Shown: in pieces, positions 5,995 through 14,427 of the stretch
Position numbering within the stretch: position 1 is the first letter of the stretch
Layout of the letters: the number at the start of each line of letters is the position of its first letter
NCBI GenBank assembly: GCA_046729895.1
Contig: JBKPHP010000248.1
Location: forward strand, 1-25,408
Direction: 5' to 3'
Length of the DNA: 25,408 nt
From: DASXBA01 sp046729895
GTDB lineage: Bacteria > Actinomycetota > Thermoleophilia > Solirubrobacterales > Thermoleophilaceae
Notes under the pieces: generated by a model
Told to the model about the DNA's origin: nothing
What the model saw: the letters and a program-made list of their open reading frames with translations, nothing else
The model's database searches: none
Made by a program: the position numbers and the translations under genes

Positions 5995-7638
5995 TCAGGC
6001 GAGGTTCGCCCTGCGCGGGTACACCACGGCCGGATCCGTGAGCACATTCACGAGCGCGGGCTTGCCCGACGAGAAGGCGCGTTCGAGTGCCGGCCGAAGC
6101 TCGTCGGGGCGCTTCACGAGCTCGCCGTGTCCGCCCAACGCGGCCACCACCTCGTCGTAGCGACAGCCGGGCTGGAGCTCCGCCGCCACCGAGTAGCCGT
6201 AGAGGAACTCCATCGGGTGCTTCTCGAGCGCCCAGATGCCGTTGTTGCCCATCACGCCCACCACCGGGATCCCGTGGCGGACCAGGCTGTCGAACTCGAG
6301 TCCCGAGAAGCCGAAGGCGCCGTCGCCGAGGAGCAGGCAGACCTGGCTGTCGGGCCTCGCGAGCTTCGCGGCCATCGCATAGCCCGGTCCCGCCCCCAGG
6401 CAACCGTACGGCCCGGGATCCATCCAGCAGCCTGGCTCGTATGTCTCGATCACCCGTCCCGCGTACGACACGAAGTCGCCACCGTCGCCGATCACGACGG
6501 CATTGCGGTCGAGCACGTTGCTCAGCTCCTGGTAGACACGCAGCGGATGCAGCGGCGCGCGCTCGTCCGTGAGCTCCGGCTGCTCCGCGGCGCGCTTCTC
6601 GTTCTCGTTCTCGCGGAGCTCCGCGATCCACGCCGACCGGTCCGGGCCGCCGATCGCTCCGCGGAGGGCCTCGAGCGTGCATGCCACGCCGCCGAACAGC
6701 TCCGCGGCCGGCTGCCGTGGGTGGGGGTTGGCCGGGGGCGAGGAACCGATCACCGCGATATGGGTCTCGTCTCCAAACGAGCCCCCGAAGCCGAGCCGGA
6801 AGTCCATCGGAACGCCCACGACGAGCGCCACGTCCGCGCCCTTGAGCGCCGTGCCCCGCGCGCGGGAGAAGAACAGCGGGTGGTCGGCCGACACGCAGCC
6901 GCGCGCCAGGCCGTTCAGGAAAACAGGGAGCTGGAGCTCTTCGCAGAGCTCACGCAACGCGTGCTCGGCGTGGGCCCAATAGAGGCCCGTCCCCGCCATG
7001 ACCACCGGCCGGGCGGCGCCGCGCAGGAGCTCGGCGACGCGTTCTATCCCCTCCGCCGCCGGGCGGCTGGCCGGATCGGGGAGCCACGCAGGCTCGTCCG
7101 CGTCCAGGTCGGCCTCCATGAAGACCTGGTCGAGCGGAAAATCGAGGAAGGCGGGCCCGGAGGGCGGCTCGAGTGCGGCGTGCAGGGCGTCGTCGACCAG
7201 CCACGGGATGCCGGCGGTCGATTCGGCCGTGCGCGCGAGCTTGGTGACCGGCCCGACAATGGGCAGGTGATCGATCTCCTGGAGCGAGCCCTGGCCCCAG
7301 CGGGCCGCCGGCGCGCGACCGCCGAGTGCCAGGAGCGGGGAGCCGTTCTGGAACGCCGAAGCCATCGCGCTCATGCCGTTCGTTACCCCCGGCCCGGCGG
7401 TCAGCGCGCAGACACCCGGCTCCCTCGTGGCCTTGGCCCAGCCCTCGGCGGCGAACGCGGCCGACTGCTCGTGGCGGGTGTCGACGATGTCGATCCCCTC
7501 CTCCCTGCAGCCGTCGTAGATCGAGAACAGGTGACCGCCGGAAAGCGTGAACAGCTTGGAGACGCCGTGCGCCCTGAGGCGCTTGGCCACCAGCCGGCCG
7601 CCGTGCAAGGCAGTGGCCTTCTCGGTCTCGGCGGGCAC
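5995..7638 (-). CDS. thiamine-diphosphate-dependent enzyme, acetolactate synthase-like
   Basis: Full three-domain ThDP enzyme of 547 residues. The PYR domain (residues about 10-180) has the activating Glu in DTRHEQSAAFAAEGWA and a TAGPGVTNGMSAM loop. The middle Rossmann-like domain is about 195-330. The PP domain has the ThDP/Mg motif GDGAFGFSGLEF...VMGNN and a GPYGCLGAGPGYAM segment. It resembles acetolactate synthase large subunits and oxalyl-CoA decarboxylase-type lyases. No regulatory small subunit is adjacent, so a catabolic 2-keto-acid or acyl-CoA lyase is as likely as branched-chain amino-acid synthesis. GTG at 7638 starts MPAETEKATALHG. Divergent from the hydrolase at 7666 with a 27-bp gap. 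Confidence 0.88.
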   Translation of the reverse strand: MPAETEKATALHGGRLVAKRLRAHGVSKLFTLSGGHLFSIYDGCREEGIDIVDTRHEQSAAFAAEGWAKATREPGVCALTAGPGVTNGMSAMASAFQNGSPLLALGGRAPAARWGQGSLQEIDHLPIVGPVTKLARTAESTAGIPWLVDDALHAALEPPSGPAFLDFPLDQVFMEADLDADEPAWLPDPASRPAAEGIERVAELLRGAARPVVMAGTGLYWAHAEHALRELCEELQLPVFLNGLARGCVSADHPLFFSRARGTALKGADVALVVGVPMDFRLGFGGSFGDETHIAVIGSSPPANPHPRQPAAELFGGVACTLEALRGAIGGPDRSAWIAELRENENEKRAAEQPELTDERAPLHPLRVYQELSNVLDRNAVVIGDGGDFVSYAGRVIETYEPGCWMDPGPYGCLGAGPGYAMAAKLARPDSQVCLLLGDGAFGFSGLEFDSLVRHGIPVVGVMGNNGIWALEKHPMEFLYGYSVAAELQPGCRYDEVVAALGGHGELVKRPDELRPALERAFSSGKPALVNVLTDPAVVYPRRANLA

Positions 7639-7649
7639 GGCGAGCCAAT

Positions 7650-7659
7650 GCTATATAGC
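7650..7659. promoter_or_regulatory. palindromic GCTATATAGC, probable shared -10 region of divergent genes
   Basis: The only AT-rich patch in the 27-bp gap between the divergent starts (GTG 7638 minus, ATG 7666 plus). TATATA lies 8 nt before the plus ATG and 13 nt before the minus GTG. Its symmetry means it can serve as a -10 on either strand. No Shine-Dalgarno is seen for the plus gene. Confidence 0.4.
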
Positions 7660-7665
7660 CCGGCA

Positions 7666-8553
7666 ATGGAGTCGGCTCTGAGCGGGGACTTCGAAGGTAC
7701 GTTCCCCTTCGACCCGCGCTGGTTCGACGCCGGCGACGTGCGGCTGCACTACGTCGACGAGGGCGCTCGCGAGGCCGCCACCCTGCTGATGCTCCACGGC
7801 AACCCCACCTGGAGCTACATGTATCGGCGACCGATTGCCGAGCTGGTAGCGCGGGGTCATCGCTGCGTCGCTCCGGACCACATGGGCTTCGGCCGCTCCG
7901 ACAAGCCGTCCAGGCTCGGCAGCTACTCCCTGAGCACGCACGTGCAGAACCTGACGGCGCTTATCGACGGGCTCGACCTGCGTGACCTGGTGCTGGTGGC
8001 CCACGATTGGGGCGGCCCCATCGGGCTCGGCGCCCTGGTGGAGCGCCGCGACCGCCTCCGTGGCGCGCTGCTCATGAACACCTGGGCCTGGGAGCTGCCG
8101 AGCTTCCTGCCCCCCTTCCTGCGGGAGTTCCGGGCGGAGGGTCTCGGCGAGATCCTGGCCCTGGCCGGCAACCTGTTCGTCGAGGCGATCCCGGGCGGCA
8201 TGGCGAACAGGGAGGTTGATCCAGTGATGATGGGCGCATACCGAGCGCCCTTCCCCGATTACTGGTCGCGCGCCGGGACGCTCGCCTTCCAGCGCGACAT
8301 ACCGCTCACCGAGCGTGACGCGAGCGCTCCCCTGATGTCCGCCATCCACGAGCAGCTGCCGGCGCTCGGAGTGCCGGTGACGCTGTTATGGGGAATGCGC
8401 GACCGCGTGTTCCAGCCCGTCTTCCTGGAGCAGTGGCGCGAGCTCCTGCCCGACGCGAAGATCGTGGAGCTCGACGACGCGGCCCACTTCGTCGTCGAGG
8501 ACAGGCCGGACGCCGTCGTCGAGGCCGCCGACGAGCTGGCGCGCGGCGTCTGA
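7666..8553 (+). CDS. alpha/beta hydrolase, haloalkane dehalogenase-like
   Basis: Alpha/beta hydrolase of 295 residues with the layout of haloalkane dehalogenases, which cleave carbon-halogen bonds to an alcohol and halide. HGNPTWSYMYR carries the oxyanion-hole and halide-binding Asn. The nucleophile elbow HDWGGPIG has Asp as nucleophile with the halide-binding Trp next to it. LLWGMRDRVF holds the likely acid and DAAHFVVED the catalytic His. An Asp nucleophile separates it from Ser esterases; it could also be an epoxide hydrolase relative, but the Asn/Trp pair favours dehalogenase. ATG at 7666 gives MESALSGDFEGTFPFDPRWF, a usual family N-terminus. The reading frame is open far upstream, antisense to the ThDP gene; that part is a shadow. 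Confidence 0.85.
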   Translation: MESALSGDFEGTFPFDPRWFDAGDVRLHYVDEGAREAATLLMLHGNPTWSYMYRRPIAELVARGHRCVAPDHMGFGRSDKPSRLGSYSLSTHVQNLTALIDGLDLRDLVLVAHDWGGPIGLGALVERRDRLRGALLMNTWAWELPSFLPPFLREFRAEGLGEILALAGNLFVEAIPGGMANREVDPVMMGAYRAPFPDYWSRAGTLAFQRDIPLTERDASAPLMSAIHEQLPALGVPVTLLWGMRDRVFQPVFLEQWRELLPDAKIVELDDAAHFVVEDRPDAVVEAADELARGV

Positions 8554-8587
8554 GCGCCGGGGCTGGCCAACCGCTGATACCGGCGGC

Positions 8588-10147
8588 CTACGCCTCTGCG
8601 GTAAGGCGCGCCTGCTCGGGAATCGAGCGCTCGTCCGGAGAGCTCGGGGAGGCGTACAGTCGAATCGGCTCGGACTTTCCCTTCAGCTCGATCGCGCCGC
8701 GCGGCTCGAGGGCGCCATCGGTGCGCTCGAGCAGGCCGCGGGTTGCCTCGGTGACCAGGATAGTGTCGCCGGTCCCGCGAGTGGCGGCCTCGACCCGAGC
8801 AGCCACGTTGACGGGATCGCCGATCACGGAGAACTCGAGCCTGCCGCCGCCTCCGACCGAGCCCACTACGACCGGTCCGGAGTTGAGCCCAATGCCGATC
8901 TCGACCCTCCCGCCGAAGCGGTCCTCGACCGCCGCCGCGACCTCGCGCGCGCAGCCGAGCGCGCGGTCGGCGTGGTCGGGCAGGCGCTCGGGGGCGCCGA
9001 ACACGCACAGGAGCCCGTCACCCAGGAACTTGTTGGCGTGGCCGCCACGGCGTATCACCACCGGCACGACCGTGTCGAAGAAGTCGTTCAGGAAGCTGAC
9101 GGTCTCTCGCGCGCTCGAGCGCTCGGCGAAGGGGGTGAAGTCGCGCACGTCGACGAACATGACGGTGACCTCGCGCTCCTGTCCCTCGAGCAGCTCTCCC
9201 TCGTCGAGGACCCGCTCCGCCACCTCGGGATCGACGTAGCTGCCGAAGGCCTGCCTGAGGGCTTCGCGCTCGGAGAGACCCTGCATCATCTGATTGAAGC
9301 TCCCCGCCAGCGTGCCCAGCTCGTCGCCCGAGGTGACGGGCACGCGCGCCTCCAGGTCGCCGTGCCTGACGCGCTGGGTCGCCTCCAGCAGGTCGTTGAC
9401 CGGGCCCACCACGGACTTCGTTATCAGGATGGTCATCTCCAGGGCGACCGTGAAGGCGATGAGCATCGCCACCACGACGTCGAGACCGAGGTCGTTCAGG
9501 GACGTGCCGCCGTCGGTGGAGAGGCCGCTCGTCACGACGCCCGTGACCACGCTGAGGATGGGCAGTGCCCCGAGCAGCTTCCAGCGCAGGGGCACCCCCA
9601 CCGGCTGGCCGGCGAAGTCCCGCGGGAGCAGGCTGGCGATGTCCTCCACGACCGGCCGCAGGAAGAGCTCGGAGCCGAAGAAGTGCAGCACCCCGGCGTA
9701 CGCCACCGCTACACAGGCGCCGGCGAAGAGAATCAGCGCGCTGTACGCGGGCAGCCCGAGCTCGACCGTGTAGAAGATCGCGCCAGGGAGCGAGATGAGC
9801 GCGAACGGCTTCCAACCTCCCACGAAGACCAGGCGCCGCGGAATTGAGACAGCGGTCAGCCAGGCATCCAGGGCTCCGTCGGGATCGCGGCCGCCGCTCA
9901 ACCAGTCCGAGAGCGGCTTGGCGAGCTTGATCGCCTTGGCCACCGTGTACACGAGCGCGAGCGAGACCAACACCTCCGCCACCCCCACGATCCGCCAGAA
10001 CTCCGCATGAGAGGGCTGCGTGTAGAGGGCGAACAGTCCGACGGTGGCGGCCGCGATGACGAGCGCGCTCGTCACCTCGAAGCCGATGTAGAGCCAGAGG
10101 TAGTTCCTGCCGAGCCGTCGGTAGAGCTTCCGCGCAGCGAACGGCAT
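8588..10147 (-). CDS. membrane class III adenylate/guanylate cyclase with HAMP domain
   Basis: Membrane-bound nucleotide cyclase of 519 residues making cAMP (or cGMP). The N-terminal half has about six hydrophobic segments between residues 15 and 265. A HAMP linker follows (SVVGPVNDLLEATQRVRHGD), then a class III catalytic domain. Metal-binding Asp residues lie in VMFVDVRDFTPF and in HANKFLGDGLLCVFG. The family segment IGIGLNSGPVVVGSVG and the FSVIGDPVNVAARVEAAT motif, which carries the transition-state Asn and Arg, are intact, so activity is expected. The substrate-specifying region FSVIGD (Asp) suggests adenine. ATG at 10147. It lies 46 bp downstream of the collapsed mce gene on the same strand. 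The signal sensed is unknown. Confidence 0.92.
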   Translation of the reverse strand: MPFAARKLYRRLGRNYLWLYIGFEVTSALVIAAATVGLFALYTQPSHAEFWRIVGVAEVLVSLALVYTVAKAIKLAKPLSDWLSGGRDPDGALDAWLTAVSIPRRLVFVGGWKPFALISLPGAIFYTVELGLPAYSALILFAGACVAVAYAGVLHFFGSELFLRPVVEDIASLLPRDFAGQPVGVPLRWKLLGALPILSVVTGVVTSGLSTDGGTSLNDLGLDVVVAMLIAFTVALEMTILITKSVVGPVNDLLEATQRVRHGDLEARVPVTSGDELGTLAGSFNQMMQGLSEREALRQAFGSYVDPEVAERVLDEGELLEGQEREVTVMFVDVRDFTPFAERSSARETVSFLNDFFDTVVPVVIRRGGHANKFLGDGLLCVFGAPERLPDHADRALGCAREVAAAVEDRFGGRVEIGIGLNSGPVVVGSVGGGGRLEFSVIGDPVNVAARVEAATRGTGDTILVTEATRGLLERTDGALEPRGAIELKGKSEPIRLYASPSSPDERSIPEQARLTAEA

Positions 10148-10193
10148 GGCCGGATTGTCTCGAATCGTGCGTTTGGGGTCGCCGGCCGGCGAG

Positions 10194-10744
10194 CTAATGG
10201 AGCGGGTCGCCGGGGTGCGGGTCGACCGCGGGGCGGCTCCCTTCGCGGAAGCCGGGCTTGTCCTTCTCCGGCGCTACCCCGCGCTGCGGGATGGTGAACG
10301 ACTTGCCGCTGTAGAGCGACGGGGGCGCCACGAAGCAGGGTGGCCGCTTCTTCTCGTTCTTCGCGGGCGGCGGAGTGCTCTCGGCGTCGACCGGCTCGCG
10401 CTTCTCGCCGCCGGACGGCTTGCAGTCGAAGCTTTCGATCGTCCCCAGGAGAACTGCCGGATCGTCGCGTGCACTCCCCGCCTCAGCGGCTTGTGGTCGT
10501 CGTCGATCTTCATCTCGATCTCCGCCTGGCCGTTATCGGTGATCGAGATGCTCTCGACCGACCCGATCGGGACTCCACCGGTCTGAACGGGATTGCCCTT
10601 CACCAGTTGGCCGGCATTGGCGAAGGTGGCCTTGACCGTGTAGGCGTCACTGGCGCGGCCAAACAGCACGATCGCCACCAGGGCAACCGCGGCTATCACC
10701 GCTCCGAGTGCGGCCACGCGTTCGACCCCGCTGACCGATCGCAT
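10194..10744 (-). pseudogene. Mce/MlaD family protein with internal deletion and frame change
   Basis: Starts well: ATG 10744 behind GGGAGGAGACG, MRSVSGVERVAALGAVIAAV membrane anchor, then the MCE domain (YTVKATFANAGQLVKGNPVQ, VGGVPIGSV-like segment) up to RRGVHATIRQFS near 10455. From there the original frame gives low-complexity Arg/Ser sequence. The next frame gives GTIESFDCKPSGGEKREPVD, then PPCFVAPPSLYSGKSFTI and ends at TAG 10196-10194 with HPGDPLH, which resembles the tail of actinobacterial Mce proteins. Full Mce proteins are about 350-450 residues, so some 200 residues of the helical body are missing between the two parts. Intact relatives form lipid-uptake complexes at the cell envelope. 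No YrbE or Mkl partner is nearby. Confidence 0.65.
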
Positions 10745-10902
10745 GTCCCTGCGTCTCCTCCCGCCCGCCCGGGCCCCTGCCCCTGCCTGGTGCAAGCACC
10801 TTCGACCGAGCCCGGGAATCGTTACAGATAAGGGGGCACCCCGGCGCCAGTTCCCCTGGAGGGGTGGACAGTATTAAGCGAGTCTTAAGCTGGGTCCGAG
10901 CC

Positions 10903-11181
10903 CTACTTGGGCTCGGGCTCCTCGGCTCCCGGCCAGCTCCCCGTGACCCCCGCGAACGCCTTCCGCGAGCCGTGGTCCGCGACGATGCGGACGGCGCGGA
11001 GGATCGCTCCCTCGAGTGCCGCGGCGACAACCAGCTTGCCCCACGACGCCCGCCGGTGCTCGCTCTCCGGCGGCTCCTCCTCGTCGAACAGGCTCCAGAC
11101 CTGCTCGAAGATCTTCTTGGCGAGGAAGCCCGCGATCAGGCTTCCGATGATGCTGAAGGGAATGAAGACGACCTTGGCCAT
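10903..11181 (-). CDS. DUF4235 membrane protein
   Basis: Small protein of 92 residues with one hydrophobic N-terminal helix (MAKVVFIPFSIIGSLIAGFL) followed by a KKIFEQVWSLFDEEEPP segment and a second weakly hydrophobic helix. This matches DUF4235, a family widespread in actinobacteria with no known function. ATG at 11181 has GGAGG 9-10 nt upstream. It ends with an acidic, proline-rich tail. Confidence 0.85.
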   Translation of the reverse strand: MAKVVFIPFSIIGSLIAGFLAKKIFEQVWSLFDEEEPPESEHRRASWGKLVVAAALEGAILRAVRIVADHGSRKAFAGVTGSWPGAEEPEPK

Positions 11182-11348
11182 CGCGGGTTACCTCCGCGGG
11201 GCATCCGGCCCCCGTTCGGGTGATCCGAGTCGGCCTTGCCGGGTTGGCGGGCGCCAGGCTTCGGCAACGGCCCCGCAAGGCGTGATTCGCGCTCGGATGG
11301 GGCGCCTGGGCATCACGGCCTCAGTATCTCACCCAGGGAGGAAACGGA

Positions 11349-11374
11349 TGCCCGGGCGGGATTCGACCCCGCAT
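11349..11374 (-). repeat. partial copy of tRNA-Leu 3' end
   Basis: TGCCCGGGCGGGATTCGACC continuing to CCGCA repeats the tRNA 3' end that begins at 11381 (TGCCCGGGGCGGGATTCGAA...), with one missing G and one A-to-C change. The copy covers the acceptor 3' side and T-arm. It may be an attachment-site duplicate of an integrated element or a remnant of a second tRNA. Confidence 0.6.
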
Positions 11375-11380
11375 GGCGGA

Positions 11381-11466
11381 TGCCCGGGGCGGGATTCGAA
11401 CCCGCACGCCCCGAAGGGCAGGGGGGTTTAAGCCCCCAGCGTCTTGCCAAGTTCCGCCACCCGGGC
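11381..11466 (-). tRNA. tRNA-Leu (UAA)
   Basis: An 86-nt class II tRNA on the minus strand. Acceptor GCCCGGG pairs with CCCGGGC plus A73. Anticodon stem GGGGG/CCCCC holds loop CTTAAAC (anticodon TAA). The long variable arm contains TGCCCTTCGGGGCG, and the T-arm is GCGGGTTCGAATCCCGC. It reads UUA, a codon nearly absent from GC-rich genes and often regulatory in actinobacteria. Confidence 0.95.
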
Positions 11467-11547
11467 AACCCAATCGTAGGGCGACAGCGCAACTTGGCCG
11501 CTGCTACGGTGTCTCCCGACTGGCCCTCACGGTCCGCGGGTTTCGGC

Positions 11548-13020
11548 GTGGAAGCTTCCGCACTCGGACATACCACACGGCTGCCGGCACTCGCGGGCCG
11601 CTCGCCTCTCCTCAGGCTGCAGGGCGACGACAAGCTGATTGCCCTGACCCGACGAGGTCACCACGGCGCCTTTGAAGCGCTGGTGCAGCGCTATCAGCCC
11701 CGGCTCCTGGCCTTCTGCAGGCACATGCTCAGCTGCCAGGAGGACGCCGAGGACGTGCTGCAGGAGGTGTTCGCCGCTGCCTTCAACGCCATCTGCTCCG
11801 ATGAGAGGCCAATCAACGCACGACCGTGGCTGTACCGGATCGCCCGCAACCGGTGCTTGAACCACCTGCGCCGTCCCCAGCCGGCGGGACAGGACTCGAT
11901 GGACGTCTTTGAGCGGGACGGCGGCGCCAGCACTGCCGACACCGTCCACAAGCGCGAGGACTTCCTCCACCTGGTCTCGGACGTGCACGAGCTTCCGGAG
12001 ACGCAACGCACGGCGCTCCTGCTTCGCGAGATCGACGCCCTCTCGTACGACCAGATCGCGGTGGCGATGGACACCACCGTGCCCAGCGTCAAGTCCCTCC
12101 TCGTGCGGGCGCGCGTGTCCCTTGCCGAGGCGGCCGAGGCCCGGCTCTTGACCTGCGAGGAGGTACGACTCGAGCTCGGCCAGGTGGCGGAGGGCCTCGG
12201 CAAGACCTCGCCCCCAGCGCGCCGCCACCTGCGTTCCTGCGAGCGCTGCCGGGTCTTCAGGAGCGAGCTGCGCAAGACCACCCGTGTGCTCGCCTCTGTA
12301 TATCCGATCGGCCCATTCGTCTTCCTCAAGAAGCTCTCGCTGGCCAAGCTTGGCTTCGGAGGCGCCGCCTCGGGCGCGACCGCGGGGGGCGGCCCCACCA
12401 CGGGCGCCGCCGGGATCGCCGGCACCGCGGCCTCCGCTGCGGGCGGCTTGTCCGCCGGCGGGGCCGTGTCGGCGGGGATCGGCACGATCGCCACCAAGGC
12501 CGCAGCCGGGGTGGCGGCCGCGGCCATAGTGACCGCAGGCGCCGTGGAGGTACGCCACGTCACCGGGGAACAGCACGCTGCGAGCTCGGGCAAGGTCGCT
12601 ACGGCGGCGCCGGCAAGCCGCACGGCCGTGCCGCGTGCCGCGGGATCGCCGAAGCTCGCCGGTCCCAGTCACAAGGCTGCGCCCAAGCCTGTGCCCGAGG
12701 TGGCACCGGCGGCCGCGCCGAAGCCCGCGCCGACCCTCGCGAGCGCCGCCGAGTCGAATCAGGTCCAGCCGACCGCCTCGGCTGCCTCAGAGGACCCCGC
12801 TCCCGCTCCCGCTCCAGCCCCACCGGAGCCCGACCCGGCCCCCGTGGAGGAGCACCACTCCACCGTGACGCTGCCTCCCGAGACCAACGAGCAGTCCCAG
12901 TCGACGACCCCGGTGCCCGCGCCAGACGAGACTCCCCAGGCGACCGAGCCCCAGCCGCCCCTCCCGCCGCCGGCCGAGCCCCAGAGCAACCCCCAGCCTC
13001 CGCCTCCGGCGGCCCAGTGA
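11548..13020 (+). CDS. ECF-type sigma factor fused to zinc-finger-like, membrane and Pro-rich outer segments
   Basis: A 490-residue protein. Residues about 25-95 are sigma region 2 (HHGAFEALVQRYQPRLLAFC, EDAEDVLQEVFAAAF). Residues about 140-200 are region 4 (LPETQRTALLLREIDALSYD and the HTH around MDTTVPSVKSLLVRAR). A short zinc-finger-like anti-sigma motif follows (HLRSC231ERC234). Then come a Gly/Ala stretch at about 270-315, one predicted membrane helix near 316-332 and a Pro/Ala/Glu-rich tail of about 150 residues that should lie outside the membrane. It would direct RNA polymerase to specific promoters, with its own anti-sigma-like and membrane parts possibly holding it inactive. GTG at 11548 (MEASALGHTTRLPALAG) is chosen because upstream in-frame codons cross the tRNA-Leu gene. 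Confidence 0.85.
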   Translation: MEASALGHTTRLPALAGRSPLLRLQGDDKLIALTRRGHHGAFEALVQRYQPRLLAFCRHMLSCQEDAEDVLQEVFAAAFNAICSDERPINARPWLYRIARNRCLNHLRRPQPAGQDSMDVFERDGGASTADTVHKREDFLHLVSDVHELPETQRTALLLREIDALSYDQIAVAMDTTVPSVKSLLVRARVSLAEAAEARLLTCEEVRLELGQVAEGLGKTSPPARRHLRSCERCRVFRSELRKTTRVLASVYPIGPFVFLKKLSLAKLGFGGAASGATAGGGPTTGAAGIAGTAASAAGGLSAGGAVSAGIGTIATKAAAGVAAAAIVTAGAVEVRHVTGEQHAASSGKVATAAPASRTAVPRAAGSPKLAGPSHKAAPKPVPEVAPAAAPKPAPTLASAAESNQVQPTASAASEDPAPAPAPAPPEPDPAPVEEHHSTVTLPPETNEQSQSTTPVPAPDETPQATEPQPPLPPPAEPQSNPQPPPPAAQ

Positions 13021-13040
13021 GTCACGGCATCCGGGCGGGC

Positions 13041-13046
13041 TAGGCT
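13041..13046 (+). promoter_or_regulatory. -10 box for the CsaA-like gene
   Basis: TAGGCT (TANNNT) 10 nt before the GTG at 13057; no Shine-Dalgarno is visible, so transcription may start at or very near the start codon. Confidence 0.3.
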
Positions 13047-13056
13047 GCGCCGCGCC

Positions 13057-13386
13057 GTGGCGAGCCTGGAGGAGTTCCTGCGCATCGACATGCGCGTGGG
13101 ACGGATCACGCGCGTCGAGGAATTCCCCGAGGCCCGCAATCCCGCCTGGAAGCTGTGGATCGATTTCGGTCCGGAGATCGGCGAGCGACGCTCCTCGGCC
13201 CGGATCACCCATTACGCGCGAGAGGAGCTCGAGGGCACGCTCGTCGTGGGGGTCGTGAACTTCCCGGCCCGGCGCGTTGCGAGCTTCGACTCCGAGGTAC
13301 TGGTGCTTGGCGCGCTCGACGAGGACCAGGGCGTGGTGCTGCTCCGCCCCGACCGTCCGTGCGCGCCGGGCGATCGCATCGCCTGA
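13057..13386 (+). CDS. csaA: CsaA-like tRNA-binding domain protein
   Basis: A 109-residue OB-fold protein of the EMAP/tRNA-binding family. It starts MASLEEFLRIDMRVGRITRV, with the DMRVG core strand, KLWIDFG, ARITHYAREEL and the terminal VLLRPDRPCAPGDRIA motif. CsaA proteins bind tRNA and show chaperone or secretion-related activity. Length is standard (about 110). The start is GTG at 13057. Its stop overlaps the next ATG (TGATG), so it is translationally coupled to the LLM oxidoreductase. Confidence 0.88.
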   Translation: MASLEEFLRIDMRVGRITRVEEFPEARNPAWKLWIDFGPEIGERRSSARITHYAREELEGTLVVGVVNFPARRVASFDSEVLVLGALDEDQGVVLLRPDRPCAPGDRIA

Positions 13387-14375
13387 TGGCCGCCGTGCAG
13401 CGGCCCTCGCTGGTCACGAGCTCGGGGGGGCCGGCGGAGCTGGCGGAGGCGGCCCGGCTCGCCGAGGAGGCGGGCTTCGAATCCGTCTGGGCCACCGAGT
13501 TCTACGACCGCTCGGCGACGGTGGCGCTCGCCGCCATGGCGGAGGCCACCCGCACGATCGAGCTGGGCAGCGCGATCGCCTACGCCTTCGGCCGCACCCC
13601 GGTCGTGCTGGCCGCGGAGGCCCGGGACCTGGACGAGCTGTCGGGTGGGCGTTTCACGCTTGGGCTCGGCACCGGCACCAAGCGCATGCAGCAGGACTGG
13701 CACGGTCTCGACGGCGAGCACCCCGCGAGCAGGATGGAGGAGCTCGTGCCGCTGCTGCGCAGGCTTTGGCGGCTCCACGAGGGTCCGGTGGAGCACGAGG
13801 GCCGCTTCTACCGGCTGAACGTCAGGCCCACCGCTCCCCCCCGCCCGCCGGTACGGGAGCAGATCCCGATCTTCATGGCGGGCGTCAACCCGCGGATGAT
13901 CGAAGCCGCGGGCGCCGTGGCGGACGGACTCGTGGGACATCCGCTCTTCACGCCCGAGTACGTGACTGAGGTGGCGCGCCCGGCGCTGGCTCGCGGCAAC
14001 GGACCTCCCATCGCCGGCTACATCACGACCTCGGTGTCCGAGGATCGCGGGGCGGCGCGCCGAAACGCCGCCGCCGTGATCGCCTTCAACTCGACTGTCA
14101 AGACCTACCGGGCCGTCCACCGGGTCGGCGGCTTCGAGGCACAGGCCGATGCGATCCGGGAGGCGTGGAGCCGAGGTGACTTCGCCGCCATGGCGGACGC
14201 CGTCACGGACGAGATGATCGACGCGATGGCGCTCGCGGGCACGCCCGACGAGGTACGGGTACGGTTCGAGGAGCGCTGGGACGGGGTCTACCGCTGGCCG
14301 CTGCTCTGGCCGCCGGCGTTCACGGGGCTTGACGGCGTGCGGTCAGCAGTGCGCGCCTTCAAGACTCCGGCCTAG
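13386..14375 (+). CDS. LLM class (F420/FMN-dependent) oxidoreductase
   Basis: A 329-residue TIM-barrel of the luciferase-like monooxygenase superfamily. Family segments are AEEAGFESVWATEFYDRS (strand 2), the TRTIELGSAI strand, ELSGGRFTLGLGTGTKRM and the C-terminal GTPDEVRVRFEE. In actinobacteria such proteins mostly use coenzyme F420 for hydride transfer; substrate unknown. ATG at 13386 overlaps the csaA stop, indicating one operon. The cofactor assignment (F420 rather than FMN) is an inference from subfamily style. Confidence 0.88.
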   Translation: MAAVQRPSLVTSSGGPAELAEAARLAEEAGFESVWATEFYDRSATVALAAMAEATRTIELGSAIAYAFGRTPVVLAAEARDLDELSGGRFTLGLGTGTKRMQQDWHGLDGEHPASRMEELVPLLRRLWRLHEGPVEHEGRFYRLNVRPTAPPRPPVREQIPIFMAGVNPRMIEAAGAVADGLVGHPLFTPEYVTEVARPALARGNGPPIAGYITTSVSEDRGAARRNAAAVIAFNSTVKTYRAVHRVGGFEAQADAIREAWSRGDFAAMADAVTDEMIDAMALAGTPDEVRVRFEERWDGVYRWPLLWPPAFTGLDGVRSAVRAFKTPA

Positions 14376-14427
14376 GACCCCGTCAGCCCCGAAGCGAGCC
14401 TGTCGACAGAGGTGGGGCGCCGCGCTC

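Noticed and set aside
6127..7665. N-terminal extension of the dehalogenase-like frame over 1.5 kb
   Set aside because: It is antisense to a complete ThDP enzyme; the hydrolase starts cleanly at ATG 7666.
11236..11547. Upstream extension of the sigma-factor frame
   Set aside because: It crosses the tRNA-Leu gene; the coding start is placed at GTG 11548.
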